Assembly (NCBI RefSeq): GCF_002796975.1
Contig: NZ_PEKV01000004.1
Span: forward strand, 311,561-375,560
From: Ferrovibrio sp.
Lineage (GTDB): Bacteria; Pseudomonadota; Alphaproteobacteria; Ferrovibrionales; Ferrovibrionaceae
Direction of reading: 5' to 3'
Length of the DNA stretch: 64,000 nucleotides
Part shown: positions 29,010 through 39,169 of the stretch, piece after piece
Layout: every line of letters begins with the position of its first letter
Numbering within the stretch: position 1 is the first letter of the stretch
Notes under the pieces: model-generated
Told to the model about the DNA's origin: nothing
What the model saw: the letters and a program-made list of their open reading frames with translations, nothing else
The model's database searches: none
Position numbers and translations under genes: made by a program

Positions 29010-30725
29010 CTATCGGGTGGCGCCGGAGCGGCGGCGATGCCGCTCGATCAGCAGATGCGAGACCAATGTGCAGCCGGCGACCAGGATCACGGCAATGATG
29101 CCAAGCGCTGCACCAGGGCCGCGGCCGGCTGGCGACTGCATGAAAACATAGAGACCGTAAGTCAGCGGTGCGTCGGCATTTGATTGCACCAGCATGAGCG
29201 TGGCAGACAGCTCAACCGCGGCCGTGGCAAAGCTGGTGACGAAGCCGGCCAGGATGCCGCCGGTCATCAGCGGCACCACGATGCGCCGGATCACCCGCAA
29301 TTTCGTGGCACCGAGATTCTCGCCGGCTTCCTCCAGCGCGACGCTGACCTGCTGCAGCGCCGCCGTACAGGCGCGCAACGCATAGGGCAGCCGACGCACC
29401 GCGAGCGCCAGAACGATGACGATCCAGAGCGTGGCGAGCGGCACGCCGCCCGGCAGGGTGATATCGTAGAAGCTGCGCAGGTAGCCAATGCCCAGCACGA
29501 CGCCGGGCACCGCCAGTGCCGCCATGGCGCCATAATCCAGCCATTGCCGGCCGATCATCTTGGTACGCAGCACCAGATAGGCAATGGCGATGCCCAGCAC
29601 GATGTCGATGCCAGCTGCGAGACCGGCATACAGCACGGTATTCTTCATGTAACCCGCACTCTCGGCAAAGACCCTGCCATAATGCGCGAGCGTGAAGGAA
29701 TCCGGCAACGGGCTGAACGACCACACCGTAGCAAACGACAGCAGCGTCAGCGCGATATGCGGCGACAGCACCAGCAGCAGGATGAAGACCACGATGCCAT
29801 AAGCCAGCACGGCCTGCACTGGCGACAGCCGGCGGCGATCCAGTCCACCACCACCGCGCTGGGTGGTGGCGTAATCGCGGCCACGCAGCGCCAGCGACGA
29901 TACCGACATGGACAGCAGCGAGAAGACGATCAACACCACCGAAATCACATAGCCCATCGGATCGGCGATGCCGATCGAGGTGACGCGAAGGTAGGCCTGT
30001 GGCGCCAGCATGTCCTTCACGTTCAGCAGCAGCGGCGTGGCCAGGTCGTCGAACACCTTGATGAAGACCAGCGCTGCACCGGCGATATAGCCCGGCATGG
30101 CGAGCGGAAACACGATGCGGCGGAACAGTCGTAATCCGCTGCTGCCGAGGCTCTGGGCCGCCTCCTCCATGCTGCGGTCGATATTGGCCAGCGCCGTGGA
30201 GAGGTTGATCAGGATGAAGGGGAAATAGTGAATGGCCTGCACCAGCACGACGCCGTTCAGACCTTCCATGAAAGGAATGGTGATATCGAAATAATCCTGC
30301 AGCAGCAGGTTGATCGTGCCGTTGCGGCCGAACAGCAGCTGCATCGACACGGCGCCCACGAAGGGCGGCATGATCAGCGGTATCACGCCCAGCGTCTGGA
30401 TGAGCAGCGCACCGCGGAATTCAAAGCGTGCGGTGATATAAGCCAGCGGCAGGCTGATGACAGACGCAACCAGCACCGCCATGCCGGAGACATAGAGCGA
30501 ATTCCAGAACGACCGCATGAACAAGTCGGTGTTGAAGAAATCGACGAAGTTGACCAGGGTGAAGCCGCCGCCGCCCCTGGGCTGGAAGGCGGCGATCATC
30601 ACCTGCGCCACCGGCAGGACAAGAAACAGCAGCAGGAAAGCGGCGATCGCCAGGGCGGCCACAATCTGGCCGGCCGTGGCGCTGCCGGCCGCCCGCCGCA
30701 GGCGGGGAAGCACGGAAGCCTGCAT
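29010..30725 (-). CDS. Fused double ABC permease, iron-type (FbpB-like)
   Basis: Two BPD_transp_1-like halves with EEAAQSLGSSGLRLFRRIVFPLAMPG and EEAGENLGATKLRVIRRIVVPLMTGG. Confidence 0.92.
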   Translation of the reverse strand: MQASVLPRLRRAAGSATAGQIVAALAIAAFLLLFLVLPVAQVMIAAFQPRGGGGFTLVNFVDFFNTDLFMRSFWNSLYVSGMAVLVASVISLPLAYITARFEFRGALLIQTLGVIPLIMPPFVGAVSMQLLFGRNGTINLLLQDYFDITIPFMEGLNGVVLVQAIHYFPFILINLSTALANIDRSMEEAAQSLGSSGLRLFRRIVFPLAMPGYIAGAALVFIKVFDDLATPLLLNVKDMLAPQAYLRVTSIGIADPMGYVISVVLIVFSLLSMSVSSLALRGRDYATTQRGGGGLDRRRLSPVQAVLAYGIVVFILLLVLSPHIALTLLSFATVWSFSPLPDSFTLAHYGRVFAESAGYMKNTVLYAGLAAGIDIVLGIAIAYLVLRTKMIGRQWLDYGAMAALAVPGVVLGIGYLRSFYDITLPGGVPLATLWIVIVLALAVRRLPYALRACTAALQQVSVALEEAGENLGATKLRVIRRIVVPLMTGGILAGFVTSFATAAVELSATLMLVQSNADAPLTYGLYVFMQSPAGRGPGAALGIIAVILVAGCTLVSHLLIERHRRRSGATR

Positions 30726-30743
30726 GTCGCTATGAAAGACTGG

Positions 30744-32087
30744 TCAGCGCGCCAGCTTGCCGGCCTCTTCCGCCTTATCCTTGGCCTTGGCGTAGTTCGT
30801 CTTGGCGAAAGCGGCCCACTGCTGCTCCAACTCGGCCTGCCGTGCACCGGGCTGCTTGCTGCCGGTGAAGGCTTTCGCGATGGCATCGCTGGCCACTTCG
30901 GCTTCGGTCACCGGCATGGCGGCGATCAGATCGCGTGCTTCCTTCACCAGCGCGCGGCCCCGGGCGTTATCTTTCTTGGCCAGCTTAGCCTCGGCGTCAT
31001 GCACGGCCTTGGTCGCCGCCTTCAGCGCTTCATGCTGGAAGGTGATGGTCTGGTCGTAGAGCGAGTCCACCGCAGCCGTGCGCTTTTCCGATACATCGAC
31101 GTCGAATTTCACGCGCGCACCCAGTGTCTTGTCCTTGAACGGATTGGGCAGGCCTTTCGCCGCCGGCTTGTCATAGACCGCCGGATTGACCGGCAGACGA
31201 CGGATACCCGGTTCGAGCAGCACTTCCTGGCCGGTCGGCGAAAGCAGGAATTCGACGAAAGCCTGCGCGCCGGCAGTGTTGGGCGCATTGGCGACGATGG
31301 CGACATTGGCCGGCACCAGCGTGGTCACGGTCGGATAGGCGAACTTCACCGGGAAGCCGGAGGCTTCCGACGAGAAGCCGAAGAAATCGATCACAATGCC
31401 GAGGCCAAACTGACCGCTGTTGACGCCCTCCGGCACGCCGAAGCTGCGTTCGGTGATCTGACGGAAATTACCGGCCATCAGGCGCAGCGTGCGCCAGCCC
31501 TTTTCCCACCCTTCGCCCTGCAGAATCGTCTCGACGGTCAGATGCGTGGTGCCGGAGCGTGACGGCGCTGCGATGGCAGTGTGGTCGAAATAGACGGGCT
31601 TCAGCAGGTCGTCCCACTCTTTCGGCTCAGGCAGCTTCTTGGCCTGCATGTAGCGAGTGTTCCACATGATGCCATAGCCCGAAGCCGCGAAACCGATGTA
31701 ATAGCCCTGCGGATCGTTGATCGGATAGGAACCGACCTTCTCCGGAATGCCGGTCGCCTTCGGCTTGTAGGCCTGCAGCAGCTGGCTGGATTTCAGCACC
31801 TCGAAGGCATCGGGCGCCGAGGCCCAGAACAGGTCGACCTGGTTGTTCGACTTGGTTTCCTGCAGGTATTTCACGCCGGCATTGGTATTGCGGTTCTGCA
31901 CATCCAGCGTGGCGCCGGGATTGGCTTTCTCAAAAGCAGTTTTGATCGGCGTCGTGACGTCCTTGGAGAAGGAGGTCACCACCGTGACCTTGCCGGTCTG
32001 CGCATGGGCAATGGCGGAAACGGACATAGCGCCCAGCATCGACAAAACGAATTGGGCGCCCAGAAGCAGACGACGACGGCGGATCAT
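30744..32087 (-). CDS. Extracellular solute-binding protein (iron-type family 1) with long C-terminal helical extension
   Basis: Signal peptide ...SAIAHAQTGKVTVVTSFSKDVTTPIKTAFEKANPGA; QVDLFWASAPDAFEVLK. Confidence 0.88.
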   Translation of the reverse strand: MIRRRRLLLGAQFVLSMLGAMSVSAIAHAQTGKVTVVTSFSKDVTTPIKTAFEKANPGATLDVQNRNTNAGVKYLQETKSNNQVDLFWASAPDAFEVLKSSQLLQAYKPKATGIPEKVGSYPINDPQGYYIGFAASGYGIMWNTRYMQAKKLPEPKEWDDLLKPVYFDHTAIAAPSRSGTTHLTVETILQGEGWEKGWRTLRLMAGNFRQITERSFGVPEGVNSGQFGLGIVIDFFGFSSEASGFPVKFAYPTVTTLVPANVAIVANAPNTAGAQAFVEFLLSPTGQEVLLEPGIRRLPVNPAVYDKPAAKGLPNPFKDKTLGARVKFDVDVSEKRTAAVDSLYDQTITFQHEALKAATKAVHDAEAKLAKKDNARGRALVKEARDLIAAMPVTEAEVASDAIAKAFTGSKQPGARQAELEQQWAAFAKTNYAKAKDKAEEAGKLAR

Positions 32088-32204
32088 GATGTTCCTCCCA
32101 GAACCGGCCATTTGGCCCGACGTGATCCGGCATCGTCACAAAATTGAAAAGAAACTGCAATCTTTCCGCAGACGCCCTAATCTGTCTTCCTTAAAGGGGA
32201 GCCG

Positions 32205-34427
32205 ATGACGATTCCTACGATGATAGAGGGGCCGGACAGACGGTCGGCCGGACAGGGCGTCTGGGGCTGGATTGCCCTGGGTCTTGCCGGCCTGGCGGTG
32301 GTTCCCTGGTATGCGCTGGGCGGCGCCGGTATTTTCTCAGCCGGCTGGTTCGGCAGCTTCCCGTCTCCCGCCTCGGCGCCGGCAATCTGGCAGATCTGGA
32401 ACGGAAAGCCATGGCTGCTGCTGCCGGCGCTGCCGCTGCTGGGCGCCTTCGCCGCCCTCTTCGTGCCGCGGGAACAGCCGCTGCATGGCCGCCTGCTGGC
32501 CTGCAGCGGAATGCTCGGTCTTGCCTTGCTGCTGGCGCAGGGCTTCGCCATCGATCATCGCGGCCCGACACTGGATGCACTGCAGCATATCCTCTCCGTA
32601 TCCAGTACAAAGCAGAGCGGGCTCGGCGCCGGCGCGGCGCTGCTCGGCTTCGCGCATCTGATGCTGTTCGCCCGCGGCCTGTCGCGGCGCGGTTTCTGCC
32701 GCGGCGATGCCTTCACGGTCGGCGCCATCACGCTGATCGTCACCCTGATCGCGCTTTTCGTCTTCTTCCCGGTTCTGGTCGTCCTGCTGCAGGCTTTTAC
32801 CGGACCGATGACGGAGATGATCGCCAAGACCTTCGATGCCTCGATCTGGAGTCTGGCCTGCATTCTTGGCCCGCTGCGCTGCGGCGTGGCGTGGAACACA
32901 TTGTTTCTCGCCATCGTGGTCGGCGCCGGCACCACGCTGCTCGGCCTCGCCTTCGCCCTGATCGCGGTCCGCACCGGCTTCCGGTTCAAACCCGTCCTGC
33001 GCATCCTCACCGTGCTGCCGATCATCACGCCGCCCTTCGTGATCGGCCTGGCGCTGATCCTGCTGTTCGGCCGGTCCGGTGCCGTCACCGCGCTGATGAT
33101 GGACTGGTTCGATATCCCGCGCTCGCGCTGGATCTACGGCTTCACCGGCATCGCCATCGCACAGCTGCTCGCCTTCACGCCGATTGCCTTCCTGGTGCTG
33201 ATCGGCGTGGTGCAAGGCGTTGCACCCTCCCTGGAGGAAGCCGCCCAGACACTCCGCGCCAATCGCTGGGCCGTCTTTCGCACCGTGACATGGCCGCTGC
33301 TGCGCCCTGGCATCGCCAATGCCTTCCTGCTCGGTTTCGTCGAGAGCCTGGCGGATTTCGGCAATCCGCTGGTTCTGGGCGGGTCTTACGACGTGCTGGC
33401 GACCAAGATCTTCTTCGCCATCGTCGGCGCCTCGCATGACGAAAGCCGCGCCGCGATTCTTGCGATGATCCTGCTCGTCTTCACCCTGCTGGCCTTCTGG
33501 GCACAGCAGCACTGGCTCGGCAACAAGTCCTATACCACGGTGACCGGCAAGGGCGATTCCGGCCTGCCCGCGCCACTGCCGCGCAATGTCAGCCTCCTCA
33601 GCTACGCATTGGCCCTGCCCTGGGCGCTGTTCACCGTTGTCATCTACGTCACCATCTTCTTCGGCGGTTTCGTCAAGGCGGTCGGTCGCGACCACAGCTT
33701 CACGCTGTCGCATTACCTCGCCGGTTTCGCCATCGAGTGGGGTGCGAGCGGCCTGCTGTTCAGCGGCTCGGCCTGGGGTTCCTTCGGTATCACGCTGTGG
33801 ATTTCCGCCATCGCCGCGCCACTGACTGCCGGTATCGGCGTGCTGACCGCCTATCTGCTGACGCGCCAGCAGTTCACCGGCCGCCGCGCCTTTGAATTCG
33901 GCACCATGCTCAGTTTCGCCATCCCAGGCACGGTGATTGGCATTTCCTATGTGCTGGCTTTCAACGTCCCGCCGCTGGAACTCACCGGCACCGGCATCAT
34001 TCTGGTGATCTGCTTCGTGTTCCGGAACATGCCGGTCGGGGTGCGGGCCGGCATCGCATCCCTGAGCCAGATCGACAAAAGCCTGGATGAAGCCTCACTG
34101 ACGCTGGGCGCCGGTGCCGCCGGCACCTTTCGCCGCATCACCATGCCGCTGCTGCGACCGGCCATTACGGCGGCGCTGATCTACAGCTTTGTGCGCGCCA
34201 TGACGGCGGTTAGCGCCATCATCTTCCTGGTCACCGCCCAGTATAATATGGCCACCGCCTATATCGTCGGCCGCGTCGAGGCCGGTGAACTCGGTCTGGC
34301 GATTGCCTATTCTTCGGTGCTGATCCTGGTGATGGTGCTTGCCATCGGCGTGATCCAGCTGGCGGTCGGCGAGCGCCGCATCGGCCGGCGCAGCATTGCC
34401 ACAACTCCCATCCCGACCACCGCCTGA
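32205..34427 (+). CDS. Fused double ABC permease, iron-type (FbpB-like)
   Basis: 740 aa; two EAA loops EEAAQTLRANRWAVFRTVTWPLLRPG and DEASLTLGAGAAGTFRRITMPLLRPA. Confidence 0.92.
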   Translation: MTIPTMIEGPDRRSAGQGVWGWIALGLAGLAVVPWYALGGAGIFSAGWFGSFPSPASAPAIWQIWNGKPWLLLPALPLLGAFAALFVPREQPLHGRLLACSGMLGLALLLAQGFAIDHRGPTLDALQHILSVSSTKQSGLGAGAALLGFAHLMLFARGLSRRGFCRGDAFTVGAITLIVTLIALFVFFPVLVVLLQAFTGPMTEMIAKTFDASIWSLACILGPLRCGVAWNTLFLAIVVGAGTTLLGLAFALIAVRTGFRFKPVLRILTVLPIITPPFVIGLALILLFGRSGAVTALMMDWFDIPRSRWIYGFTGIAIAQLLAFTPIAFLVLIGVVQGVAPSLEEAAQTLRANRWAVFRTVTWPLLRPGIANAFLLGFVESLADFGNPLVLGGSYDVLATKIFFAIVGASHDESRAAILAMILLVFTLLAFWAQQHWLGNKSYTTVTGKGDSGLPAPLPRNVSLLSYALALPWALFTVVIYVTIFFGGFVKAVGRDHSFTLSHYLAGFAIEWGASGLLFSGSAWGSFGITLWISAIAAPLTAGIGVLTAYLLTRQQFTGRRAFEFGTMLSFAIPGTVIGISYVLAFNVPPLELTGTGIILVICFVFRNMPVGVRAGIASLSQIDKSLDEASLTLGAGAAGTFRRITMPLLRPAITAALIYSFVRAMTAVSAIIFLVTAQYNMATAYIVGRVEAGELGLAIAYSSVLILVMVLAIGVIQLAVGERRIGRRSIATTPIPTTA

Positions 34428-34448
34428 CATCCCCAGCAGGAGCGCTTC

Positions 34449-35483
34449 ATGAAACTGATCCAGACCAGCCTGATCGCCGTCCTTGCGGTTCTGGCAGTCT
34501 CCGCCGCCAAACCCGCTGCCGCCCAGCAAGGCGACGTGACTGTGTATTGCAGCCTGCTGGCGGAATGGTGCGAGATCATGCGCGCCGAATTCGAGCGCAG
34601 CACCGGGATCAAGGCCGCCGTCAGCACCAAGAGCACAGGCGAAACCTTTGCGCAGATCCGTGCCGAAGCCGGCAATCCCCGGGCGGATGTCTGGTGGGGC
34701 GGCCCGAGCGACTCCCATCTGCAGGCCGCTGAACTCGGCCTGCTGGAGGAATACCGCTCGCCCACTCTGTCCAAGCTGCATCCCTGGGCACAGCGTGCCG
34801 CCGAGATTTCGAAATACCGCAGTGTCGGTATCTATGCCGGCACGCTGGGTATCGTGTGGAACACCGAAGCGCTGGCCAAACGCAAACTGCCCGCCCCGCG
34901 CTGCTGGTCGGATATGGTGAAGCCGGCCTATCGCGAGGAAGTGCAGATGTCGAACCCGACGACCTCGGGTACATCCTACGTGATGCTGGCGACGCTGATC
35001 CAGATCATGGGCGAGGAGCCCGCCTTCGCCTATCTCAAGGCGCTGCATGCCAACATCAACCAGTATCCGCGCTCGGGGGCGGCGCCGATGGCCAATGTGG
35101 CGCGCGGCGAATCCGTTACCGCGATCACCTGGATGTTCGCTGCCGTGGCCGAAGCCCAACTCGGCGCGCCGGTCACCTCCGTAGCGCCCTGCGAGGGTAC
35201 CGGCTATGAGATCGGATCGATGTCGATCATCAAGGGCAGCCGCAACCTGAAAAATGCGAAGACGTGGTATGAATTCGCGCTGACGCCTGCTGCGCAGGCG
35301 ACCGGCGTGAAGGCCAAGAGCTTCCAGATTCCCAGCAATGTCGATGCGCCAATCCCACCCAACACGCCGAAGCTGGAAGAGGTGAAGCTGATCAACTATG
35401 ACTTCGCCAGATACGGCCAGGCATCCGAGCGCAAGCGCATTCTGGATCGCTGGGAGAAAGAAATCTCCAGCCTGCCCAAGTAA
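34449..35483 (+). CDS. ABC transporter substrate-binding protein, iron-type (tandem copy 1)
   Basis: Signal peptide; DVTVYCSLLAEWCEIMRAEFERSTGIKAAVSTKSTGETFAQIRAEAGNPRADVWWGG. Confidence 0.92.
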   Translation: MKLIQTSLIAVLAVLAVSAAKPAAAQQGDVTVYCSLLAEWCEIMRAEFERSTGIKAAVSTKSTGETFAQIRAEAGNPRADVWWGGPSDSHLQAAELGLLEEYRSPTLSKLHPWAQRAAEISKYRSVGIYAGTLGIVWNTEALAKRKLPAPRCWSDMVKPAYREEVQMSNPTTSGTSYVMLATLIQIMGEEPAFAYLKALHANINQYPRSGAAPMANVARGESVTAITWMFAAVAEAQLGAPVTSVAPCEGTGYEIGSMSIIKGSRNLKNAKTWYEFALTPAAQATGVKAKSFQIPSNVDAPIPPNTPKLEEVKLINYDFARYGQASERKRILDRWEKEISSLPK

Positions 35484-35513
35484 CCCGCCAAGATTTCATA
35501 ACAGGAGGAAACC

Positions 35514-36551
35514 ATGTCTGTCCGTCTTCTGCCCGCGCTAGCTGTCGCGGGCCTCGCCGCCTTTGCCGCTCCGCAAGCCAAGGCACAGTCCGCCGGTGAA
35601 CTGACCGTCTATTGCAGCGCGCTGATCGACTGGTGCCAGCTGATGAGCAACGAGTTCCAGAAGAAAACCGGCGTCAAGGTGACCATGACGCAGAAAGGCT
35701 CAGGCGAAACCTTCGCGCAGATCCGCGCCGAGGCCAGCAACCCGAAGGGCGACATCTGGTGGGGCGGCACCGGCGACCCGCATCTGCAGATGGCCGAGCT
35801 GAACCTGAGCGAAGAATACCGCTCGCCGACGCTGGCCAAGCTGCATCCCTGGGCACGCCAGCAGGCCGAACAGTCGAAATACCGCACGGTCGGCATTTAT
35901 GCCGGCCTGCTTGGCTTTGCCTACAACACCGAGCTGTTAGCCAAGAAGAAAGGCGCCGCCGCACCGCAATGCTGGAAAGACCTGCTGAAACCGGAGTTCA
36001 AGGACGAAATCCAGATCTCGAATCCGTCTTCCTCGGGCACGGCTTACACCGCGATCGCCACGCTGGTGCAGCTGATGGGCGAAGATCAGGCCTTCGCCTA
36101 TCTGAAGCAGCTGCATGGCAGCGTGAACCAGTATACCCGCTCGGGCCCGGCGCCGGCGCGCAACACCGCGCGCGGCGAAACCATGATCGGCGTAATGTTC
36201 CTGCATGACGCCGTCGCCGAAGCCGTCGAAGGCTTCCCGGTTGCCGTACAGGCGCCTTGCGAAGGTACCGGCTATGAGATCGGTTCGATGTCGATCATCA
36301 AAGGCGCGCGTAACCCGGAGAATGCCAGGAAGTGGTATGAATATGCGCTGTCGGCCGAAGGCCAGGCACTGGCGGTGCGCGGCAAGTCCTATCAGGTGCC
36401 GTCCAACGTCGATACGCCGCTGCCGCCCAAGGCGCCGCGTCTCGAAGCGACCAAGCTGATCAATTACGATTTCGCCAAATATGGCACGGCGGCCGAACGC
36501 AAGCGCCTGATCGAGCGCTGGGAGAAGGATGTCGGCAGCCAGGCGAAGTAA
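35514..36551 (+). CDS. ABC transporter substrate-binding protein, iron-type (tandem copy 2)
   Basis: ELTVYCSALIDWCQLMSNEFQKKTGVKVTMTQKGSGETFAQIRAEASNPKGDIWWGG; collinear with preceding protein over its full length. Confidence 0.92.
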   Translation: MSVRLLPALAVAGLAAFAAPQAKAQSAGELTVYCSALIDWCQLMSNEFQKKTGVKVTMTQKGSGETFAQIRAEASNPKGDIWWGGTGDPHLQMAELNLSEEYRSPTLAKLHPWARQQAEQSKYRTVGIYAGLLGFAYNTELLAKKKGAAAPQCWKDLLKPEFKDEIQISNPSSSGTAYTAIATLVQLMGEDQAFAYLKQLHGSVNQYTRSGPAPARNTARGETMIGVMFLHDAVAEAVEGFPVAVQAPCEGTGYEIGSMSIIKGARNPENARKWYEYALSAEGQALAVRGKSYQVPSNVDTPLPPKAPRLEATKLINYDFAKYGTAAERKRLIERWEKDVGSQAK

Positions 36552-36564
36552 GGGATACAGGTCA

Positions 36565-37659
36565 ATGTCGCAGTCCGGTCCGGCCTCGGTCGAGTTCCGC
36601 CAGGTATCGAAGCGCTATGGCGAGGTCACAGCGGTGAATGCCGTGTCCTTCACCATCGCGCCCGGCACGCTGGTGACCCTGCTGGGGCCGTCGGGCTGCG
36701 GCAAGACCACTACCCTGCGCCTCATTGCCGGCCTGGAGATGGCGAGCGAAGGCCATATCCTGATCGGCGGCGAGGATGTCACGCGGCTGTCGGCTGCCGA
36801 ACGCGGCGTCAGCATGGTGTTTCAGTCCTATGCGCTGTTCCCGCATATGAGCGTGCTGGAAAATGCCTCCTATGGCCCGACCGTCAGCGGCCTGCCGCGC
36901 AAGCAGGCTGAGGCGATGGCAGCCGAGAAGCTCGCCCTGATGGGATTGAGCGGCTTCGAGAAGCGCCTGCCGTCCGAGCTTTCCGGCGGCCAGCAGCAGC
37001 GCGTGGCCGTCGCGCGCGCCCTGGTGCTGGAGCCACGTGTCCTGCTGTTCGACGAACCGCTCAGCAACCTCGACGCCAAGCTGCGGCGCCGCGTGCGCGA
37101 GGATATCCGCGAGCTGCAGCAGCGCCTGAACCTGACCGTCGCCTATGTGACGCACGATCAGGAAGAGGCGCTTGCCGTCTCCGACCGCGTCATCGTGATG
37201 GCGAATGCCATCATCGCGCAGGACGGCAGTCCCCGCGAATTATACGAGCAGCCGAGCAGCCTGTTCGTGGCCGATTTCATCGGCGATTCCAATATCGTCG
37301 ATGCCGGGATCACCGCCGTCCGCGACGGAATGGCCGATATCCGCATTGGAAACCTGTCATTGCGACTGCCGCATCGCGGTCTCGGCACAGGCCCGGCCAA
37401 ACTTGCGATACGACCGGAGGCCATATCGATGGCAACGGACGGTCAGGACAGTCTCGACGGCGAAGTCATCAAGGCCGCGTATCTTGGCAGCCATATGGAA
37501 TACAGCATCCGCACACCTGCCGGCGTGTTCTTCGTGGTGAATGCCGATGTGGCGCAGCCGCGGAGCATTGGCTCGACAGTGAAGATCACTGTTCACCCGG
37601 CAGGCGCCACCCTTCTGCCCGAGGCAGATCGTGGGCAGGTGACTGTCAGACCAGCTTGA
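36565..37659 (+). CDS. ABC transporter ATP-binding protein, iron/polyamine type
   Basis: LLGPSGCGKTTTLRLIAGLE, LSGGQQQRVAVARALVLEPRVLLFDEPLSNLDAKLRR; start trimmed to MSQSGPASVEFRQVSKRYG. Confidence 0.93.
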   Translation: MSQSGPASVEFRQVSKRYGEVTAVNAVSFTIAPGTLVTLLGPSGCGKTTTLRLIAGLEMASEGHILIGGEDVTRLSAAERGVSMVFQSYALFPHMSVLENASYGPTVSGLPRKQAEAMAAEKLALMGLSGFEKRLPSELSGGQQQRVAVARALVLEPRVLLFDEPLSNLDAKLRRRVREDIRELQQRLNLTVAYVTHDQEEALAVSDRVIVMANAIIAQDGSPRELYEQPSSLFVADFIGDSNIVDAGITAVRDGMADIRIGNLSLRLPHRGLGTGPAKLAIRPEAISMATDGQDSLDGEVIKAAYLGSHMEYSIRTPAGVFFVVNADVAQPRSIGSTVKITVHPAGATLLPEADRGQVTVRPA

Positions 37660-38095
37660 GCAGCAGTCGCATCAGCTGCTGCTGCTCTTCTCCATTCAGC
37701 TTCGCAAAAACATGCTCGCCCGCCAGATCAGCATCTGCACCCAGTTCCTCGACCATCCGGTGGCCATCCGCAGTCAGCTGCAGGTATTTGCATCTGTGAT
37801 CCGTGGCCGCCGGAGTCTGGCGCACCCATGAACGCGCCAGCAGTCTGTACATAATCTTCGAGACTGTCGGCAGGCCGACACCCATGGCCTCAGCGATATC
37901 GCTGGGGCGACAGGCCGGTGCCTTGCGCAGAATACGCAGCATGGCCAGCTCGGCCGCCGATACGCCAGTGCCATGAAGACGGCTGCGAATGGCAGATGAC
38001 ACGCGCATCTCCACCATCCGGATCAGACGGCTCATCGAGGCGCTGTTTCCTGCGAATGCGCAGAGATCGCCCGTCTTTCTGACAGAGAGACGCAT
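37646..38095 (-). CDS. MarR family transcriptional regulator
   Basis: SAAELAMLRILRKAPACRPSDIAEAMGVGLPTVSKIMYRLLARSWVRQTPAATDHRCKYLQLTADG. Confidence 0.9.
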   Translation of the reverse strand: MRLSVRKTGDLCAFAGNSASMSRLIRMVEMRVSSAIRSRLHGTGVSAAELAMLRILRKAPACRPSDIAEAMGVGLPTVSKIMYRLLARSWVRQTPAATDHRCKYLQLTADGHRMVEELGADADLAGEHVFAKLNGEEQQQLMRLLLKLV

Positions 38096-38110
38096 GCCGC
38101 TCAGACGCCG

Positions 38111-39169
38111 TCAGACGGCCAGCGTTTCAATCTGCCAGGACGTCGCCATCTCGCTGGCAAAGACCGCGATGCGATCATCCCCCACGGCCAGGTCAGGCAA
38201 CGTTTCCGAAGATTTTGGCTGCAACCGCAGCCGAAGCCTGTCCGCATTGGCCGGCAGACCGTAGAAACGCGGGCCGTTCAGGGAGGCGAAGGCCTCCAGC
38301 CTGTCCAGCGCTCCCTCTTCATGGAAAACCTGCGCGTAGCTCTGCATCGCCGTCGGCGCATTGAAGATACCGGCGCAGCCGCAGGCCGCTTCCTTGGTAT
38401 GCGCCAGATGAGGTGCGGTATCAGTCCCCAGGAAAAAGCGGGGCGCGCCCGACGTGGCCGCCAGGCGCAACGCCAGACGATGATGCTCGCGCTTGGCAAC
38501 CGGCAGGCAATAGAGATGCGGCCGCACACCGCCCTCGAAGATCGATGAGCGGTTGATCATCAGATGATGCGGCGTGATGGTGGCCGCCAGGCGCCCGGAG
38601 GCCTGGCTGACAAAATCCACCGCCTGGGCCGTGGTGATATGTTCCAACACGACCTTGAGCTCCGGGAAATCGCGCAGCAGGCGCGACAGGATCAGGTCGA
38701 TGAACACCTGCTCGCGATCGAAGATGTCCACCTCGCGGTCAGTAACCTCGCCATGCACCAGCAGCGGCATGCCGATGCGCTGCATGGTTTCCAGCACGGG
38801 ATAGATGCGTGAGATATCCGTCACGCCGAAATGGGAATTGGTTGTCGCGCCGGCCGGGTAGAGCTTGGCCGCCACCCAAACCTGCTCCGAGAAACCACGC
38901 GCAATCTCGGCCGGATCGGTTGCATCCGTCAGGTAGCAGGTCATCAGCGGCTCGAAGCGGAGACCCGCCGGTATCGCGGCCTGAATACGGCTGCGGTAAC
39001 TGGCAGCCTGCGCGATGGTGGTGACGGGCGGCTTCAGATTCGGCATCACGACGGCACGGCCGAACTGCGCGGCCGTGTAAGGCAGCACCGCCTTCAGGAT
39101 ATCGCCATCGCGCAGATGCACATGCCAGTCATCCGGCCGGCGGATCGTGATGTCGACGGCTGCGCTCAT
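38111..39169 (-). CDS. pyrC: Dihydroorotase, class II homodimeric type
   Basis: [39 protein letters not shown]; metal-ligand [33 protein letters not shown]. Confidence 0.96.
   Translation of the reverse strand: MSAAVDITIRRPDDWHVHLRDGDILKAVLPYTAAQFGRAVVMPNLKPPVTTIAQAASYRSRIQAAIPAGLRFEPLMTCYLTDATDPAEIARGFSEQVWVAAKLYPAGATTNSHFGVTDISRIYPVLETMQRIGMPLLVHGEVTDREVDIFDREQVFIDLILSRLLRDFPELKVVLEHITTAQAVDFVSQASGRLAATITPHHLMINRSSIFEGGVRPHLYCLPVAKREHHRLALRLAATSGAPRFFLGTDTAPHLAHTKEAACGCAGIFNAPTAMQSYAQVFHEEGALDRLEAFASLNGPRFYGLPANADRLRLRLQPKSSETLPDLAVGDDRIAVFASEMATSWQIETLAV

Noticed and set aside
32337-33713. 458-aa minus ORF opposite the 740-aa permease
   Set aside because: Gln/Asp/Arg-rich antisense artefact of GC-rich coding DNA; plus strand is a clear ABC permease
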